A DNA stretch of 64,000 nucleotides from G023898405 sp964368985. Lineage in GTDB: Bacteria > Myxococcota > UBA727 > JABDBI01. The position numbers and the translations under genes are program-made. Below, piece by piece: positions 53,042-61,987 of this stretch. Under the pieces are notes generated by a model. The model searched no databases. It worked only from the letters and a program-made list of their open reading frames with translations, and had not been told where the DNA came from. The stretch is from contig CAYJDW010000005.1 of NCBI GenBank assembly GCA_964368985.1, forward strand, positions 1 through 64,000, given 5' to 3'. Position 1 is the first letter of the stretch; every line of letters starts with the position of its first letter.

Positions 53042-53674
53042 TTATTTTTGCTGGATCTTTAAACGCTCTACTAGTTTTTCAAACGATGTTGCGTGAACGA
53101 GGGTGGCCATTTGATTTTGATAGCGCTCGATCAAGTCATGGCGTGACCGAGTTTTAGCATCGCTAAGAGCGGTATAAAGCCGTGTATAAGCAAGCTCTGC
53201 GTTGATAAAGAATGCAATCGATTCTTGCACCACCGACACGCTGGAATGGCTGATGGAGGTGGTGGTTGCTTGGAAAGTATATTCGTGATCTTCGGAATTC
53301 TTGATGCGCAAAAGAGCGGTGATCTTGGCATCGGATTTTCGTTGGCTTGCGCGATCGAGATGAGCACTGACATTAAAATCCACGATGGAAATGGAATCGA
53401 GCGAGCAAAAGCTTTCATTATAGCACTTGATCAGGGCATCAAAGCATGCGTCAACTAAGCCTACACCAGTGCCTAATACGGTCTTTTTTTTGGGCTTTCC
53501 TTCAGATATTTCTACTAGTTTGGCCTCAAGCTTCGCCGAACTCTCTTCAAAATTCTCACTAAGTTTAAGGCCGACTATTTGGATCTCTACGAGACTCTGG
53601 CCTAAAACTTCTTTGGCCAACTTTATTACCTGTTCAGCGCGTTGATCACATACAAAGTTACTATTGAAGCTCAT
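53042..53674 (-). CDS. Stand-alone LeuA-type regulatory domain protein
   Basis: 210 aa without a signal peptide. The stretch from about 62 to 165 resembles the allosteric dimerisation domain of 2-isopropylmalate synthase: VLGTGVGLVDACFDALIKCYN, SISIVDFNVSAHLDR, ALLRI and TTTSISHSSVSVVQESIAFFINAELAY. No catalytic TIM barrel is attached. It might bind leucine or a related ligand, or subunits of another enzyme. It is divergent from mdh. Confidence 0.7.
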   Translation of the reverse strand: MSFNSNFVCDQRAEQVIKLAKEVLGQSLVEIQIVGLKLSENFEESSAKLEAKLVEISEGKPKKKTVLGTGVGLVDACFDALIKCYNESFCSLDSISIVDFNVSAHLDRASQRKSDAKITALLRIKNSEDHEYTFQATTTSISHSSVSVVQESIAFFINAELAYTRLYTALSDAKTRSRHDLIERYQNQMATLVHATSFEKLVERLKIQQK

Positions 53675-53787
53675 TTTTTCCTCGCCAAATTATTAAGTGA
53701 TCCATTTGCAATGCTCAACTTTTTTTGTAGTTGAGCAAAAAGGCCACTGCAGCAATGACACCTTCTTCACTATAAAGGAAAAGCGCT

Positions 53788-54738
53788 ATGACCAGGAAAA
53801 AGATCGCATTGATCGGTGCCGGACAAATCGGCGGAACCCTTGCCATGCTCGCGGCACAACGAAATATGGGCGACGTGGTGTTATTTGACGTTTTTCCTGG
53901 AACCGCCCAGGGCAAAGCTCTTGATCTAAGTCAAATGGCCAGCCGCCTCAACCTTGACTGCCACCTGAGTGGCACGAGCGACTATAAAGATCTCGCAGAT
54001 GCCGACGTGTGCATCATCACCGCGGGCTTTCCTCGTAAACCAGGCATGAGCCGTGAAGATCTCTTGCAGAAAAATTTGGATGTCATTAAGCAAGTCGCTG
54101 ACGGCGTCAAAACTTATGCCAAGAATGCTTTCGTGGTGATGGTAACCAATCCTCTCGACACCATGGTTTATGCCTTTCACAAACTTGCCGGGCTGGCCCC
54201 GAATAAAGTTGTGGGCATGGCAGGAATTCTTGACTCCGCTCGTTTTTGCGGCTTCCTCGCCGATGAGCTGAAAGTGAGCCGCCAAGATGTGAGAGCAATG
54301 GTCCTCGGCGGCCACGGCGACGATATGGTACCTCTGCCCCGTTTCTCCACAGTCGGCGGCATTCCCGTCACTGAACTGGTGACAATGGGTCTTTTGAAAC
54401 AAGATCGCCTCGACGCTATTATTGATCGCACGCGCAAAGGTGGCGGAGAAATAGTTCAGCTCCTGGGCAACGGATCCGCTTTTTATGCACCCGCTATTTC
54501 TGCCATTGAAATGGCGGAAAGTTATTTATTGGATCAAAAACGAGTTTTGCCTTGCGCCACGCTTTTGAGCGGCGCTTATGGCGTTGATGGCTTGTTTGTC
54601 GGCGTGCCGGTAGTAATCGGAGCGAAGGGAGTTGAGCGGGTGATTGAGCTCAAGCTTAACGAGCAGGAAAAAGCGGCTTTTAATAATTCCAAAAGTTCAG
54701 TGGAAAAAGTGGTGAAGGAATTGAAAGGGTTGTTGTAA
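53788..54738 (+). CDS. mdh: Malate dehydrogenase (LDH-like type)
   Basis: 316-aa NAD-dependent TCA enzyme. GAGQIGGTLA and LFDVFPGTAQGKALDL (NAD site), GFPRKPGMSREDLL (mobile loop Arg), VTNPLDTMVY, and catalytic His in VLGGHGDDMVPL. The PRKPGMSR loop selects malate, not lactate. AAAGGAAAAG precedes the ATG. Repeats at 54788-54935 separate it from sdhC. Confidence 0.97.
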   Translation: MTRKKIALIGAGQIGGTLAMLAAQRNMGDVVLFDVFPGTAQGKALDLSQMASRLNLDCHLSGTSDYKDLADADVCIITAGFPRKPGMSREDLLQKNLDVIKQVADGVKTYAKNAFVVMVTNPLDTMVYAFHKLAGLAPNKVVGMAGILDSARFCGFLADELKVSRQDVRAMVLGGHGDDMVPLPRFSTVGGIPVTELVTMGLLKQDRLDAIIDRTRKGGGEIVQLLGNGSAFYAPAISAIEMAESYLLDQKRVLPCATLLSGAYGVDGLFVGVPVVIGAKGVERVIELKLNEQEKAAFNNSKSSVEKVVKELKGLL

Positions 54739-54787
54739 CCCACAAATGCTTTTTGTCGCTTTGCTAATATATATCCTAGTTGCCCAC

Positions 54788-54935
54788 CACAACATCCCCC
54801 TCGCCCGCTTGCGGGAGAGGGCTCGGGGTGAGGGTGGAGTGACTCATACAATGGTTTCTTATCGACAAAAAGTTATGTTTTTGTATCTCCACCCTCTCCC
54901 TAGCCTCTCCCGCAAGCGGGCGAGGAGTTGTTGTG
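54788..54935. repeat. Long imperfect inverted repeat between mdh and sdhC
   Basis: Arms of about 50 bases (54788-54839 and 54886-54935) carry the CCCTCGCCCGCTTGCGGGAGAGGG-type core (a widespread REP-like intergenic palindrome) in opposite orientation. It ends just before the sdhC ribosome site, so it could set relative expression of mdh and sdh. Confidence 0.75.
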
Positions 54936-54957
54936 CTTGAATGAAGGAACAGTACCC

Positions 54958-55641
54958 ATGCAAAAACAAAATATTTTTTGCTCCACCATCGGTAAAAAGT
55001 GGCTCGTTGCCATCACCGGCCTCTTCATGGTCTTTTTTGTGGTGGTTCATTTGCTCGGCAATTTGGGAATTTTTTCAGGCCCAGAAGCAACCAATAAATA
55101 CGCAGCTTTTCTAAAAAGCATTCCGATGCTTTTGTGGGGCTTTCGCTGCGCGCTGATCGTTTCCGTCGTGGCCCACGTTTGGCTCACCATCGATCTCACG
55201 CGTCTAAATCGTCGAGCGCGGCCTGAATTCTACGCAGACAAAAAAAACCGCAAAGCAAATTTTAGTTCCCGCTATATGCTGTGGAGCGGCCTCACCGTGC
55301 TGATGTTTGTGTGCTATCACCTGGCCCACTATACGCTCGGTGTGACCAATCCCGAATATTTCGATCTGCATGATCAAGAAGGCCGTCACCATGTCTACAA
55401 CATGATGGTAATGGGATTTTCTAACCCTTTCATATCAGCATTTTATATCGTCGCCCAAGGCTTGCTCGCCATGCATTTAAGCCACGGGATTTCTTCGGCG
55501 GCCCGCACCTTGGGAGTGGGCGATCGGCATCTGTTTCGGCGCATTCAAACAGGAGGAAAAATTCTTTCCGCGGTGATTGCGATCCTGTTTATTTCTATCC
55601 CGGTGGCCGTTCTTCTTGGTTATTTGCCCCTTGCTCATTAA
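54958..55641 (+). CDS. sdhC: Succinate dehydrogenase cytochrome b558 subunit
   Basis: 227-aa, five-helix membrane anchor carrying two haems, of the b558 type used by Bdellovibrio, epsilonproteobacteria-like and Gram-positive enzymes; no SdhD is needed. GKKWLVAITGLFMVFFVVVHLLGN, VAHVWLTIDL, CYHLAHYTLG and LLAMHLSHGISSAARTLG contain candidate haem-ligand His. Start at the ATG with AAGGAAC upstream; a longer frame overlaps the repeat. Confidence 0.94.
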   Translation: MQKQNIFCSTIGKKWLVAITGLFMVFFVVVHLLGNLGIFSGPEATNKYAAFLKSIPMLLWGFRCALIVSVVAHVWLTIDLTRLNRRARPEFYADKKNRKANFSSRYMLWSGLTVLMFVCYHLAHYTLGVTNPEYFDLHDQEGRHHVYNMMVMGFSNPFISAFYIVAQGLLAMHLSHGISSAARTLGVGDRHLFRRIQTGGKILSAVIAILFISIPVAVLLGYLPLAH

Positions 55642-55662
55642 AAAAACTCTGTGAGGCCTTTT

Positions 55663-57573
55663 ATGCTTGATGCGAAAATACCGGCCGGGCCGGTCAATGA
55701 AAAATGGCAGAATTATAAAGATTCCATGAAACCAGTAAGCCCCGCTAATAAACGCAAGTTTAAAATAATCGTGGTGGGCTCAGGTCTCGCCGGAGCATCG
55801 GCGGCGGCGAGCTTAGGGGAACTCGGCTATGGGGTTGAAGTATTTACTTTTCACGACAGCCCGCGCCGCGCACACAGTATTGCCGCACAAGGTGGCATCA
55901 ACGCCGCTAAGAATTATCAAAATGACGGCGATAGTATTCATCGACTCTTTTACGACACCATCAAGGGTGGCGATTTTCGCGCGCGTGAAGCAAATGTTCA
56001 TCGCCTCGCCGAGGTCAGCGTTAATATTATCGATCAATGCGTGGCTCAAGGCGTCCCTTTCGCCAGAGATTATGGCGGGCTCCTGGACAATCGCTCTTTC
56101 GGCGGCGCTCTCGTTTCCAGAACTTTTTATGCTCGAGGACAAACCGGCCAGCAGCTTTTGATTGGCGCGTATGGAGCTCTTAGTCGGCAAGTGGGCATGG
56201 GGCGTGTGAAACTTCATACACGCACTGAAATGCTTGATTTAATCGTAGTTAATGGGCATGCCAAAGGTATTGTGGTGCGCAATCTTGTGACGGGAGAACT
56301 GAGCTGCCATATGGCCGATGCGGTGGTTATGGCGACGGGCGGTTATGGAGCAATTTTTTATCTCTCCACCAATGCCGTTAACTGTAACGTCACGGCTGCT
56401 TTTCGGGCTTATAAACGCGGCGCGCTTTTTGCGAATCCTTGCTACACCCAGATTCACCCGACCTGCATCCCTGTCACCGGGGATCATCAATCAAAGCTCA
56501 CCCTGATGTCGGAATCCCTAAGAAATGACGGCCGCGTTTGGGTACCAAAAAAAGTTGGCGATAAACGTAATCCTGGTGATATCCCCGAAAATGAACGGGA
56601 TTATTATTTGGAGCGCAAATATCCCAGTTATGGCAACCTCGCCCCCCGCGATATTTCGTCGCGCGCAGCAAAACAAGTATGCGATGAAGGCCGTGGCGTC
56701 GGAGATTCAGGCTTAGGAGTGTATTTAGATTTTAGCGAGGCTATGACTCGTTTGGGACATGACACCATCGCTGGACGCTATGCCAATCTTTTTGAAATGT
56801 ATGAAAAGATCACCGGCGAAGATCCCTATAAAATGCCCATGCGCATTTATCCGGCGTCCCACTATACCATGGGCGGTTTATGGGTCGATTACGAACTCAT
56901 GAGCAATCTGCCAGGCCTTTTTGTTTTAGGGGAAGCGAATTTTAGTGATCACGGCGCTAATCGCTTGGGAGCGAGTGCCCTCATGCAAGGTCTTGCCGAT
57001 GGTTATTTTGTCTTGCCCTACACCATCTGTCGCTATCTAAACGAGACCAAAGCAGGCCTGGCTGATGCCAAAGGGCCGGAGGCTAAAGAGGCGCTTCAAT
57101 CCACCGATGATCGCATCGCACGTTTATTTTCCATCAAAGGAAAAAGTTCTCCTGATAGTTTTCATCGCAGTTTAGGAAAAATTATTTGGGACTATTGCGG
57201 CATGGGTCGGACGCAGGCCGGTTTAACCAAAGCCCTGTCGCTCATTCCACCCCTTCGCGAACAGTTTTATAAGGATCTAGCTTTGGCGGGAAGCGGCAAT
57301 CAGTTTAATCAAATGCTCGAAAAAGCTCTTCGGGTGGCTGATTTCTTGGAATTTGGTGAAGTGATGTGTCACGACGCATTGGTTCGTGAAGAATCTTGCG
57401 GTGGTCATTTTCGCGAAGAATATCAAACCAAGGATGGCGAAGCTTTACGTAACGATGAAGATTTTTGCTACGTCGCGGCTTGGGGCTATCAAGGTGAAGG
57501 AAAAAAACCTGAGCTCACCAAAGAACCCTTACATTTTGACAGCATTGAGCTTCAACAGAGGAGCTATAAGTGA
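55663..57573 (+). CDS. sdhA: Succinate dehydrogenase flavoprotein subunit
   Basis: 636 aa from the ATG at 55663 (GAGG 6 bases before; a GTG 12 bases earlier is unlikely). FAD site VVGSGLAGASAAASLGELGYGV; FAD-attachment His in RAHSIAAQGGINAAKN; active-site HPT CIPVTGDHQSK and ASHYTMGGLWVD; C-terminal EFGEVMCHDALVREESCGGHFREEY. Sequence type goes with the b558 anchor. The sdhB start overlaps its stop by 4 bases. Confidence 0.97.
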   Translation: MLDAKIPAGPVNEKWQNYKDSMKPVSPANKRKFKIIVVGSGLAGASAAASLGELGYGVEVFTFHDSPRRAHSIAAQGGINAAKNYQNDGDSIHRLFYDTIKGGDFRAREANVHRLAEVSVNIIDQCVAQGVPFARDYGGLLDNRSFGGALVSRTFYARGQTGQQLLIGAYGALSRQVGMGRVKLHTRTEMLDLIVVNGHAKGIVVRNLVTGELSCHMADAVVMATGGYGAIFYLSTNAVNCNVTAAFRAYKRGALFANPCYTQIHPTCIPVTGDHQSKLTLMSESLRNDGRVWVPKKVGDKRNPGDIPENERDYYLERKYPSYGNLAPRDISSRAAKQVCDEGRGVGDSGLGVYLDFSEAMTRLGHDTIAGRYANLFEMYEKITGEDPYKMPMRIYPASHYTMGGLWVDYELMSNLPGLFVLGEANFSDHGANRLGASALMQGLADGYFVLPYTICRYLNETKAGLADAKGPEAKEALQSTDDRIARLFSIKGKSSPDSFHRSLGKIIWDYCGMGRTQAGLTKALSLIPPLREQFYKDLALAGSGNQFNQMLEKALRVADFLEFGEVMCHDALVREESCGGHFREEYQTKDGEALRNDEDFCYVAAWGYQGEGKKPELTKEPLHFDSIELQQRSYK

Positions 57574-58319
57574 AAAATATTTCAGTCACTCTTAAAATTT
57601 GGCGACAGGCTTCCACCGATGCGAAGGGCGAATTTTTCACGCTTAAAGCCGATGATATTTCTCCAGACATGTCTTTCTTAGAAATGCTCGACGTCGTCAA
57701 TGAAAAACTTATCAAGGATGGTAGCGAGCCCGTTGCCTTTGAATCAGATTGTCGCGAGGGCATTTGTGGCGCCTGCTCACTAGTAATCAACGGCATTGCT
57801 CATGGTCCTAAACCTGGCACCACCACTTGCCAATTACATATGCGATCTTTTAAGAATGGCGACGTTATCACCATTGAGCCATTTCGCTCAAAAGCTTTTC
57901 CCTTGATCAAAGATCTCGTGGTCGACCGCAGTGCTTTTGATCGCATTATTCAGGCAGGGGGCTTCATCTCCGCCAATACCGGCGGCGCTCCTGATGCCAA
58001 TAGTGTTCCTATTAGCAAAAAAATGGCGGAACACGCCTTTGATGCAGCAGCTTGCATCGGTTGCGGCGCATGCGTTGCTGCATGCAAAAACTCATCGGCC
58101 ATGTTATTTGTCGGTGCTAAAATTAGCCACTTGTCTCATTTACCACAAGGCCATCCTGAGCGCTCCGAACGCATACAACACATGGTGCTCACCATGGATG
58201 AAGAACAATTCGGTTCGTGCACTAACACGCTGGAATGTGAAGCAGTATGTCCAAAGGAAATTAGTACTGAAGTAATTGGCCAGATGAATCGCGAGCTCAT
58301 GCTCTCGTTAGCTAGGTGA
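57570..58319 (+). CDS. sdhB: Succinate dehydrogenase iron-sulphur subunit
   Basis: 249 aa, GTG start inside the sdhA stop (GTGA) with GAGGAG upstream. Carries CREGICGACSLVING (2Fe-2S), CIGCGACVAACKNSSAM (4Fe-4S) and CTNTLECEAVCPKEIS (3Fe-4S). Transfers electrons from FAD to the b558 anchor and quinone. Confidence 0.97.
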   Translation: MKNISVTLKIWRQASTDAKGEFFTLKADDISPDMSFLEMLDVVNEKLIKDGSEPVAFESDCREGICGACSLVINGIAHGPKPGTTTCQLHMRSFKNGDVITIEPFRSKAFPLIKDLVVDRSAFDRIIQAGGFISANTGGAPDANSVPISKKMAEHAFDAAACIGCGACVAACKNSSAMLFVGAKISHLSHLPQGHPERSERIQHMVLTMDEEQFGSCTNTLECEAVCPKEISTEVIGQMNRELMLSLAR

Positions 58320-58404
58320 TAAATTTCAAGGATTAATTAGTCCTCAACGAAGGTTATGACCGGCACTATTCTGCAGGCTTGTGGCAAATCATTGAGGATT
58401 TCTT

Positions 58405-61095
58405 ATGTTTAAAACTCGCTTATTAAAGAGCCTTGTGGGTTATTTCCTTATTACCTCATCATTCAATCTCTACGGCAATAATCTCGATTTATTTAAGGCT
58501 ATTAACAGGAATGACATTAACTTTCTGGTAGCCGAGAAGCTGGAAGGCAAAAAGGGTATATTTAATCGCGCAGGACATACCTTGCTTTATAGCGCTGTTG
58601 AGCTGGGACATCTGAAAATAGTGAAGCATTTGCTTGAATGCGGTTTTGATCCTAATGAAACTAATGACCCTGGCCGGGGCTCGAAAATTTTACCAAAGAG
58701 CGTGAGTACCACCAATCCTCAACTCCTCAAATATGCCAACCAAGGGGAACTCTCGCCGAGAAGACGCAGTATTTCCTACTGTGAAACGCCTATTACCAGA
58801 ACTCCGATTACTGCATTGTTAAAAACTGAACCAAAAGATCATGATCTAGAGATTGCTTACCTCCTGTTAGATTATGGGGCTAGCGTCGGCGATTCTCAAA
58901 AATATGGCCTCTATTTACCCACCGACTTCTTACTTAAGAAACTTTTTGATCTATCTCAGACCTACCAGCACATAAATAAACCGGAAAATAAACATTTCTT
59001 ACGAATAAAAAACCTCGTCGCAAAATCCATGGTCGATGCTGATTTTCGGGCAAAGCTAATGCCCTTATGGTATCTCTTCGCCAACAGCAAAACTACTGCG
59101 GAAATTATTGATAGATTGAGCCTATCGGGAGCGACAAAGCTTAGTCTCGATGCTCTCAAAGATTTCTTGCCTTTAGTTATAAATTGGGAACTCGATATAA
59201 CTACTCCAACGCCTGACATAGCTTTAATAACCTATCAAAAAATATATAAGCTCATGAGCGAAGAGCAAAAATTCATCATGCTCTACAAATACTTGCATCT
59301 ATGGTCAAAAAAGCAGGGGGATGTCATTCATAAAAATGTCACCCCCATATCCACTCGAAAACTATTGGCATTGGATCCGCTTCAAGTTGCTGAAACAATT
59401 TTTTTTATCGATAAACAAAACTTCCTAGCAGTGCCAACCAAAGCCATTACTCTCAAATATTCTCTCCGACAAAGTACGCCACAACTAGCGCAATTTATTT
59501 CTCGCATAGATGGCTTAGGCGAGCTCGTGGCGCTCTCCATTGTTGAGGCAAAGAAAACTGAAAAAGCCAAAATATTTTGGAGAGACGTGGCGCTGCAATT
59601 GGAAAATTTTGGTGATTTTTTTGGACTTAATTGTATTCGCGCTGGTCTAGATAATCCGAGTGTAAGCCGCCTCACTTCCGTAGAAAATATAACTTCTAAA
59701 TTCGTCAACGTAGCGAGTCATGAGCCTTATCGCTTGGCCAAGGAGGGGAGAAGGGCACTTGGTTTTATTCCTACCATTGTCAAAGAAGGGGGTTTGCTGG
59801 AAAATTATCTTAGCAACACCGAAACGCCTGACCTGTTTTCTGACGATAAAGGGGGCTTAGCCGACCAAATTAAAAGATTTGAAAAAGAAATAGATGACGC
59901 CAGAACAGCCTTGAAACAAAATGAACGAGGCCATTTGAAGGTTGACGCAAATTTATATGGTTTTTTATCAACTCTCAAGCCCTTGAAAAATCGTACTGAG
60001 TTGCTGTCCTTGGCCCAAATAACCTACGGCAAATTTCCGGCCTTGAGTCATCCTTATGCTGAAGGCTGGGATACGAGGGACTTCTTCTTGTGGTGGAAAA
60101 CTTGGGATCTAAAAATTAAGATACGTGAACTTATCAAATTAGATATTAGCGACGGTCCATCCTTGCTTGAGGAATATGCCTTTCATTTAGCTCATCCAAA
60201 GCACGAAATATCTAAGTCCTTGGAAAACTTATTTTTGACTTACAAGACCTATTGCGAAGTAAATGCCACTACGCCGCTTGCGAACATAAATGATAAAACC
60301 TATGAAAATAAATTAATCTTAAATCCTCAGAGCCCTTTCGCTTGGCTCATGTGGCTCAGAAACAAGGGCCTCGCCGAGGAAATCCCCCGGCTTTTCGCCA
60401 ACAAGATCGATAATTTTGAAACCTTTTTGCTAGAAAGGCAAATGAAAGGCCCTTTCACCTCTTATGGCCGTGACACCAATCAAGCTTTAGAACAATTGTT
60501 TAAAACCTATGAGCTGACGACGAGGTTGCCTGAACATATCGAAGATTGGGAGCTAAATCATATTGAAGCATGGTTATTCATCAAAGGTCTTGAGCACCTG
60601 ACACCCGCCATACTTTTTGACCTGAGAGAAAACCCTCATAGTTTTTGGGCCTATTGCTACTTTCTAAAAATCAATTCCATGGAAGCCATTCATTCATCTA
60701 TCATTAACGACTGGATGTATCCCGTCCTTGATGAAATGAGAAAAGAATTTAGCATTGAGGAAGCACTAGATCGCTTAAGCGATACCAAAGTTGAGGGCAA
60801 AGAATTACTTGCTAGCCCCTTATATTTTTTGAGTGCACTTAGACAAATCGTAGCGGATGGTTCGTCGATGATTGATGCGATACCTAAATTTTACGCGGCT
60901 AATATCTTCTCTTTTTTGGCAATAAATAAAGCCCTAAAAATTAAAAAAAATGCGTTGCAAGAAATTGGATTAACGAGTGATCAGATAACTAAATTTAATT
61001 TGTATCGGCAGGAAAAAAGAATTATGAAACATCGATCGACAAATCTGAGATTACGATCTCCGAGAAAGGCACACGAAAACGACAAAATGTTATAG
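58405..61095 (+). CDS. Exported ankyrin-repeat protein
   Basis: 896 aa. Signal peptide about 1-24 (LVGYFLITSSFNLYG). Ankyrin units near the N-terminus: NLDLFKAINRNDINFLV, then RAGHTLLYSAVELGHLKIVKHLLECGFDPNE, and a third at about 134-166 (TALLKTEPKDHDLEIAYLLLDYGASVGD). The remaining 700 residues are helical with no recognised domain. GAGG precedes the ATG. Ankyrin repeats in exported bacterial proteins often act on host cells; here that is inference. The RMD1-like gene follows after 3 bases. Confidence 0.8.
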   Translation: MFKTRLLKSLVGYFLITSSFNLYGNNLDLFKAINRNDINFLVAEKLEGKKGIFNRAGHTLLYSAVELGHLKIVKHLLECGFDPNETNDPGRGSKILPKSVSTTNPQLLKYANQGELSPRRRSISYCETPITRTPITALLKTEPKDHDLEIAYLLLDYGASVGDSQKYGLYLPTDFLLKKLFDLSQTYQHINKPENKHFLRIKNLVAKSMVDADFRAKLMPLWYLFANSKTTAEIIDRLSLSGATKLSLDALKDFLPLVINWELDITTPTPDIALITYQKIYKLMSEEQKFIMLYKYLHLWSKKQGDVIHKNVTPISTRKLLALDPLQVAETIFFIDKQNFLAVPTKAITLKYSLRQSTPQLAQFISRIDGLGELVALSIVEAKKTEKAKIFWRDVALQLENFGDFFGLNCIRAGLDNPSVSRLTSVENITSKFVNVASHEPYRLAKEGRRALGFIPTIVKEGGLLENYLSNTETPDLFSDDKGGLADQIKRFEKEIDDARTALKQNERGHLKVDANLYGFLSTLKPLKNRTELLSLAQITYGKFPALSHPYAEGWDTRDFFLWWKTWDLKIKIRELIKLDISDGPSLLEEYAFHLAHPKHEISKSLENLFLTYKTYCEVNATTPLANINDKTYENKLILNPQSPFAWLMWLRNKGLAEEIPRLFANKIDNFETFLLERQMKGPFTSYGRDTNQALEQLFKTYELTTRLPEHIEDWELNHIEAWLFIKGLEHLTPAILFDLRENPHSFWAYCYFLKINSMEAIHSSIINDWMYPVLDEMRKEFSIEEALDRLSDTKVEGKELLASPLYFLSALRQIVADGSSMIDAIPKFYAANIFSFLAINKALKIKKNALQEIGLTSDQITKFNLYRQEKRIMKHRSTNLRLRSPRKAHENDKML

Positions 61096-61098
61096 CGT

Positions 61099-61938
61099 AT
61101 GAACATGGATAACTTATCAAACCTCCAAAAGAATAATGGAGTGAAACGCTCAATCGCTTGTTGCACGGCAGCAAGCTTTCAGCTCGCACGTCTTTTAGAA
61201 TTTATTAAAACACATAATGAATCGGCAAAGTTTTTCCGCAGCGGCAATGTCGTTCACCGAAGCTATGGCGCTAACGACGGAGATGTCTTTTATTTTTCCT
61301 ACGGAACCATTGTCATGTGGGGATTATCAAAAGAGGAGGAAGAAGCCGTTTTGGTGGAAGCTCGCTTCTTTGAAGAAGCTCCCATTGAGGCAGTAGAATG
61401 GGAAGAGTCTCTTTATTCACAAGGGGAAAGCGCCAAAATTATTAAAGACAGTATTACGTTGCCCTCGAGCAATGTACTTACCAAATTGGCTTTCTCTCAT
61501 GGGCTAGCCCAATCGGTTAAATTGGCTGTTTTTGAAAAGGTTGTAGAACGTCGTATCGAGCAATCTCGCTATGCTCCTGAGAGCCTCGCCAAGTATGGGC
61601 GTATTGGAATGACACGCAAACAATTAGCGATGATGATTGGCCAAATTGTTCTCGACCGTAACTCAATTAATTTTCATACCGATATTTTGGATACTCCTGA
61701 ATTTTTTTGGGAGCACAGTGATTTAGAACCGCTTTATCGTTTGATTGCGCAAGATTTGGATATCGTTGCGCGTGTAAATGTGCTTAATAAACGGCTCGAT
61801 ATTTTGAAGGAACTATTTGAGATATTAAGCAATGAGATTGAAAACCGTCATTCATCGACTCTTGAATGGATCGTAATTATTCTTATTTCCATGGAAGTGG
61901 TGGTAACTTTTGCCAAAGAAATTTTTCACTTAATTTAG
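61099..61938 (+). CDS. RMD1/DUF155 family protein
   Basis: 279 aa. GDVFYFSYGTIVMWGLSKEEE, NVLTKLAFSHGLAQSVKLAVFE and LNKRLDILKELFEILSNE match the RMD1/YagE (DUF155) family, which includes mitochondrial inner-membrane proteins such as yeast Rmd1. A single C-terminal membrane helix (WIVIILISMEVVVTFAKEIF) anchors it. Biochemical role unknown. It starts 3 bases after the ankyrin stop, so the two are one transcription unit. Confidence 0.9.
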   Translation: MNMDNLSNLQKNNGVKRSIACCTAASFQLARLLEFIKTHNESAKFFRSGNVVHRSYGANDGDVFYFSYGTIVMWGLSKEEEEAVLVEARFFEEAPIEAVEWEESLYSQGESAKIIKDSITLPSSNVLTKLAFSHGLAQSVKLAVFEKVVERRIEQSRYAPESLAKYGRIGMTRKQLAMMIGQIVLDRNSINFHTDILDTPEFFWEHSDLEPLYRLIAQDLDIVARVNVLNKRLDILKELFEILSNEIENRHSSTLEWIVIILISMEVVVTFAKEIFHLI

Positions 61939-61987
61939 GGCGATTTTCGTCGCCATTTTTGCTATTACCCATAAAAAAAGGAGCACC

